From the NCBI GenBank assembly GCA_038525605.1, contig JBCBHL010000130.1:1-18218 (forward strand): a stretch of DNA of 18,218 nucleotides, written 5' to 3'. Positions 15,121-18,218 of the stretch are shown here, piece by piece. The first letter of the stretch is position 1, and every line of letters begins with the position of its first letter. The notes beneath the pieces were generated by a model. It was given only the letters and a program-made list of their open reading frames with translations, ran no database searches and was not told the origin of the DNA. The translations under genes and the position numbers were made by a program. This DNA is from JANSWY01 sp038525605 (GTDB taxonomy: Bacteria > Bacteroidota > Bacteroidia > Cytophagales > Cyclobacteriaceae).

Positions 15121-18100
15121 TTATTGATCTTCTTTTTCGCCTCTTGGACGCTTCCATTTAACGGGTGGTGCCGGTTCAGGCTTCAAATCAACTGATTGCG
15201 TTTTCATGAGTTTCAGAGCTTCCTGTACTGCTCTTTCAAGTTGTGGATCTGATCCTTCCAGGACTTTCTTAGGATCCTGAATTACTTCGATATCTGGAGC
15301 TACTCCTTCACCTTCTACGGCCCATTCTCCATTTTTATCGAAAAAACCACCTCTGGGAGCGACCATTCTACCTCCGTCAATAAATCTGGGAGTATCCCAG
15401 GTTCCAACTAGTCCTCCCCAGGTTCTTGTACCAATCAACGGACCAATTTCCATTTGTCTGAAAAGATAAGGCAACAAATCACCTCCGGACCCTGCTCTTT
15501 CATTGATGATCATCACTTTTGGCCCCCATACAGCCGCCATCGGTGTAGTCCACGGTTTGTGATCTCCAACCTTTGAATTGAAATATCCCTGCAGCTCGCG
15601 AGACATCACATCTACCATATAATCAGCTGCAGAACCACCACCATTGTTTCTTTCATCAATGACCATTCCCTGCTTGTGCTGCTGAGCGAAATAATATCTA
15701 TTGAAATAAGAATAGCCGACGAAACTTGTATTCGGTACATAAACATAGCCTAGTTTTCCATTAGAAAGCTCTGCTACTTTTTTTCTGTTCGTCTCTACCC
15801 AGTTTCTTCTCCTAAGCCCGGATTCATTCCTGATGGGCTTCACTTGGATTTCACGAGAATCCTTTAACCCCGGCTTGCTATTGATGTGGATTGTGGTTAT
15901 TTCGCCAACAGTGTACTCAAACATGCTGTAAAGGTTGGTGTTGCTATCTATCGACTTACCATTTACGCCTACGAGGTATTCGCCTGCTACTACATTAATA
16001 CCCGGACCTGACAATGGTGATTGTTGATCTGGGTTCCAGTTTTCGCCAGTGTAGATTTTCTTGATTCTATAGGCGCTATTTTTGATTTCAAAATCTGCTC
16101 CCAGCAGCCCGACTGGTATTCTTTTTACGTTTGGATAATCTCCGCCTCCAGTGTAGGAATGTCCCACCGATACTTCACCACCTAATATATCAATGAGGTA
16201 ATTCATATCTTGTCGATGCTTTACATGTTCCACCCACGGCTTGTACCAATCATAGATTTTGTCCCAGGGGGCGCCATGCACATTGTTTACATAGAGGAAA
16301 TCTCTCTGGAATCGCCATGCTTCTCTGTAGATTTGAAGCCATTCGTCGGCAGGTTTAATCTTCTTTTTAAGATTCATTTTCAAATTGCCCGCGGTGGTTT
16401 TTTGTTCACTCCCGGAAGTGCTCACAATTCCCCAGGATGATCGCGATCTAAACAGCATGTGTTTTCGATTTGCAGAGGTAACAGCCGTTCTGATCCCCTT
16501 CAAAAATACCGACGACTTTTGCTTTTTTAAGTCATATTTATGCAGTTTCCGTCCGTTTTCATTTTGAATTGATTCAGCATAGAAAATGGTCTTTTCAGGT
16601 CCTGCAACCAGACCGGTATAGTTTCTTTCCGGAATATCCAAAGCGATGATTCTTTGAAACAAACCATCTTCATCGATCTGAACATTAATATCCTCGTCAT
16701 CACCATCAGCACCACCTTCTTCGGTTTCTTCATCACTTTTTAATGCTATTGGAGAGCTGGTATTTTTTGATAACACCGCCACGTACAAAGCGCGTGTAAC
16801 GGGAATATTATAGGAACTCATATCCAGCCAGCCTGTGTTGAGACCGTAGTTTGTGCTGGCAAGGAAATACAAATACTTTCCTGACTCATCCCACACTGGC
16901 GTAATGGCATCAGCCATTTCATCGGAGATGTTGACAATTTTCTGTGATGCTACATTGTATGCTTTTACAACTTTAAATTGCGCATCAGACAATTTGACAT
17001 AAGCGATCCATTTAGAGTCTGGAGACCAGCTCGGATTCAATGTTCTGTTGGGATGTGCATATCTTTCCGTATCAGCTTTAGTCGCTTTCTCCGTTTCCAG
17101 ATCTAAGACCCATAAATTAAAATCCGTATCGGTATAAGCGATATATCTTCCGTTGGGAGACCATTCAGGCCTGAAATAAAAAGTGTTGTTTGGTAGTGGA
17201 ATTGATTTGTATACTTTTCCGTATTGATTGGCAATTTCCAGTTGATACTCTCCGCTTTCATCTGAAAACCAGGCCACTTCCTGACCATTCGGCGACCATA
17301 CAGGAGCTCTTTGTGCACTTCCCGAATTGTTTGTCAGGTTTCTCCAGGTACCGTTTTCTTTGGGTACAGTAAAAATATCACCTCTGTATTCGAAAATAGC
17401 ACGCTTACCATTTGGTGAAATTCCGGCGTTTGATAGGGAGTTGGCTCTTACATCTTCCCATCTTTCTCGGGCCCAGTTCAAATCTCCTGTTACATCGATA
17501 ACCAGCTGCTTTGATTCATTATTGTCTGTATTGAGCAAGTGAAGATAACCACCCTGTTCGTAAACAATTTCTGTTTCAGAGGCGTCAAGGCTCTTGGCAT
17601 CAAACTGCGAATGAAAAGTGTGTTGCGCGTAAGCTTTGCTGTTTAGATCATATGACCAGATGTTGCTGGCATAATCCCTTTCCGATAGAAAAAATACTTT
17701 TCCCTTATGCCAAATGGGATCGAGGTGTCTTTCTTTATTGGCCTGAGGTACTCTTGTTAGTTCATTTGTTTTAAGGTTTTGTATCCAGACAGGCATGGCC
17801 ATTCCACCACGATAGTTTCTCCATTCGGGATCCCACACTGTAATTGGAATGTAGGCAGCATATTTGCCATCCGGTGAGATTTCGCCAAAGGCAATTCTTG
17901 GAATAGCAAGTACTTCGGGGAAACCACCCGTTGCGGGTATCTGATAAAACTGATTAATTCTTGTAGGAACTCCTGCCCTGCCAGATCTGAAAACAACTGA
18001 CTTACCATCAGGCATCCACCCCTGGACAATATCTGCTCCCGGGTGCCATGTGAGTCTTTTTGGAGCTCCTCCTTTGACTGGAATTACAAAAACATCAGTG

Positions 18101-18218
18101 TTTCCATCGTATTGGCCGGTGAAAGCAATCCATTGACCATCAGGGGAGAAGTGTGGGTTTGATTCTGCACCAGTTGATGTAGTCAGTCGAATGGCATCAC
18201 CACCATTCTTGTCAAAGG
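15121..18218 (-). CDS. Tricorn-like S41 family protease, C-terminal part
   Basis: The gene runs off the right edge; the frame stays open to base 18216, giving about 1031 visible residues, so the Met at 18015 is internal. The first half is a beta-propeller of PD40/TolB-like repeats (HFSPDGQWIAFTG, WSPNGQEVAWFSD, WSPNGRYIAYTD, WSPDSKWIAYVK). An acidic insert (SDEETEEGGADGDDEDINV) follows. Next come the tricorn core-1 region (EAWRFQRDFLYVNNVHGAPWDKIYDWY), a PDZ domain (about 700-790) and the S41 catalytic core. Visible catalytic candidates are His686 (VGHSY), Ser910 (AGSGGD) and Glu968 (WAVEGEG). The His-Ser and Ser-Glu spacings of 224 and 58 are close to those of Thermoplasma tricorn (His746, Ser965, Glu1023). 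The tricorn Ser745 next to the His is Gly here. The role is probably peptide degradation; whether it is periplasmic depends on the missing N-terminus. Confidence 0.93.
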   Translation of the reverse strand, partial: FDKNGGDAIRLTTSTGAESNPHFSPDGQWIAFTGQYDGNTDVFVIPVKGGAPKRLTWHPGADIVQGWMPDGKSVVFRSGRAGVPTRINQFYQIPATGGFPEVLAIPRIAFGEISPDGKYAAYIPITVWDPEWRNYRGGMAMPVWIQNLKTNELTRVPQANKERHLDPIWHKGKVFFLSERDYASNIWSYDLNSKAYAQHTFHSQFDAKSLDASETEIVYEQGGYLHLLNTDNNESKQLVIDVTGDLNWARERWEDVRANSLSNAGISPNGKRAIFEYRGDIFTVPKENGTWRNLTNNSGSAQRAPVWSPNGQEVAWFSDESGEYQLEIANQYGKVYKSIPLPNNTFYFRPEWSPNGRYIAYTDTDFNLWVLDLETEKATKADTERYAHPNRTLNPSWSPDSKWIAYVKLSDAQFKVVKAYNVASQKIVNISDEMADAITPVWDESGKYLYFLASTNYGLNTGWLDMSSYNIPVTRALYVAVLSKNTSSPIALKSDEETEEGGADGDDEDINVQIDEDGLFQRIIALDIPERNYTGLVAGPEKTIFYAESIQNENGRKLHKYDLKKQKSSVFLKGIRTAVTSANRKHMLFRSRSSWGIVSTSGSEQKTTAGNLKMNLKKKIKPADEWLQIYREAWRFQRDFLYVNNVHGAPWDKIYDWYKPWVEHVKHRQDMNYLIDILGGEVSVGHSYTGGGDYPNVKRIPVGLLGADFEIKNSAYRIKKIYTGENWNPDQQSPLSGPGINVVAGEYLVGVNGKSIDSNTNLYSMFEYTVGEITTIHINSKPGLKDSREIQVKPIRNESGLRRRNWVETNRKKVAELSNGKLGYVYVPNTSFVGYSYFNRYYFAQQHKQGMVIDERNNGGGSAADYMVDVMSRELQGYFNSKVGDHKPWTTPMAAVWGPKVMIINERAGSGGDLLPYLFRQMEIGPLIGTRTWGGLVGTWDTPRFIDGGRMVAPRGGFFDKNGEWAVEGEGVAPDIEVIQDPKKVLEGSDPQLERAVQEALKLMKTQSVDLKPEPAPPVKWKRPRGEKEDQ

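Noticed and set aside
17757..18029. 90-residue minus-strand frame inside the tricorn-like gene
   Set aside because: It is a shifted frame of the propeller region, whose true frame is open to the window edge and matches the family throughout.

Overview
The window looks like chromosomal DNA of a marine-type Bacteroidota, most likely a member of the Cytophagales. The evidence is AT-rich coding and very AT-rich spacers, C-terminal type IX secretion (T9SS) sorting domains, a Bacteroidota-style lipobox followed by acidic residues, a PID-CTERM microprotein, a tricorn-like S41 peptidase, and a PadR regulator paired with a MacB/FtsX-type permease carrying an N-terminal 'prefix' domain, which I associate mainly with Cytophagales. 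The lineage is an inference from gene content. No IS element, phage gene, CRISPR array or rRNA was seen.

Layout. 1-691 (+): C-terminal part of a secreted PHB-depolymerase/LpqC-like esterase with a T9SS tail. 692-1234: non-coding. 1235-2662 (+): large lipoprotein of unknown function with one Ig-like domain. 2663-2981: non-coding, with several overlapping inverted repeats. 2982-3053 (-): tRNA-Arg(CCU), followed directly by a terminator hairpin. 3260-6525 (-): tight three-gene unit (small DUF6702-like secreted protein, YHYH-domain T9SS protein, PID-CTERM microprotein). 6668-8053 (-): AraC-type regulator with an N-terminal CxxC metal-binding-like domain, then an HMA domain fused to a MauE/DoxX-like membrane protein. 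8119-11105 (-): PadR regulator overlapping the prefix-domain permease, with a near-perfect palindrome just upstream of padR. 11290-12642 (-): di-heme cytochrome c peroxidase lipoprotein with its own terminator. 12643-13313: a 671-nt divergent spacer with several palindromes. 13314-15061 (+): tandem universal stress protein overlapping an MscS-type channel. 15121-18218 (-): C-terminal about 1030 residues of a tricorn-like protease, with a terminator shared in the convergent gap.

The genes read mainly as an envelope and stress neighbourhood. The most interesting part is 3260-8053: five same-strand genes linking a probable thiol/metal-sensing regulator, a metal-binding redox-type membrane protein, a His-motif (YHYH) surface protein and a membrane-anchored microprotein. 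I read this as a candidate metal- or redox-responsive cell-surface module. No metal, substrate or co-regulation is proven by the sequence.
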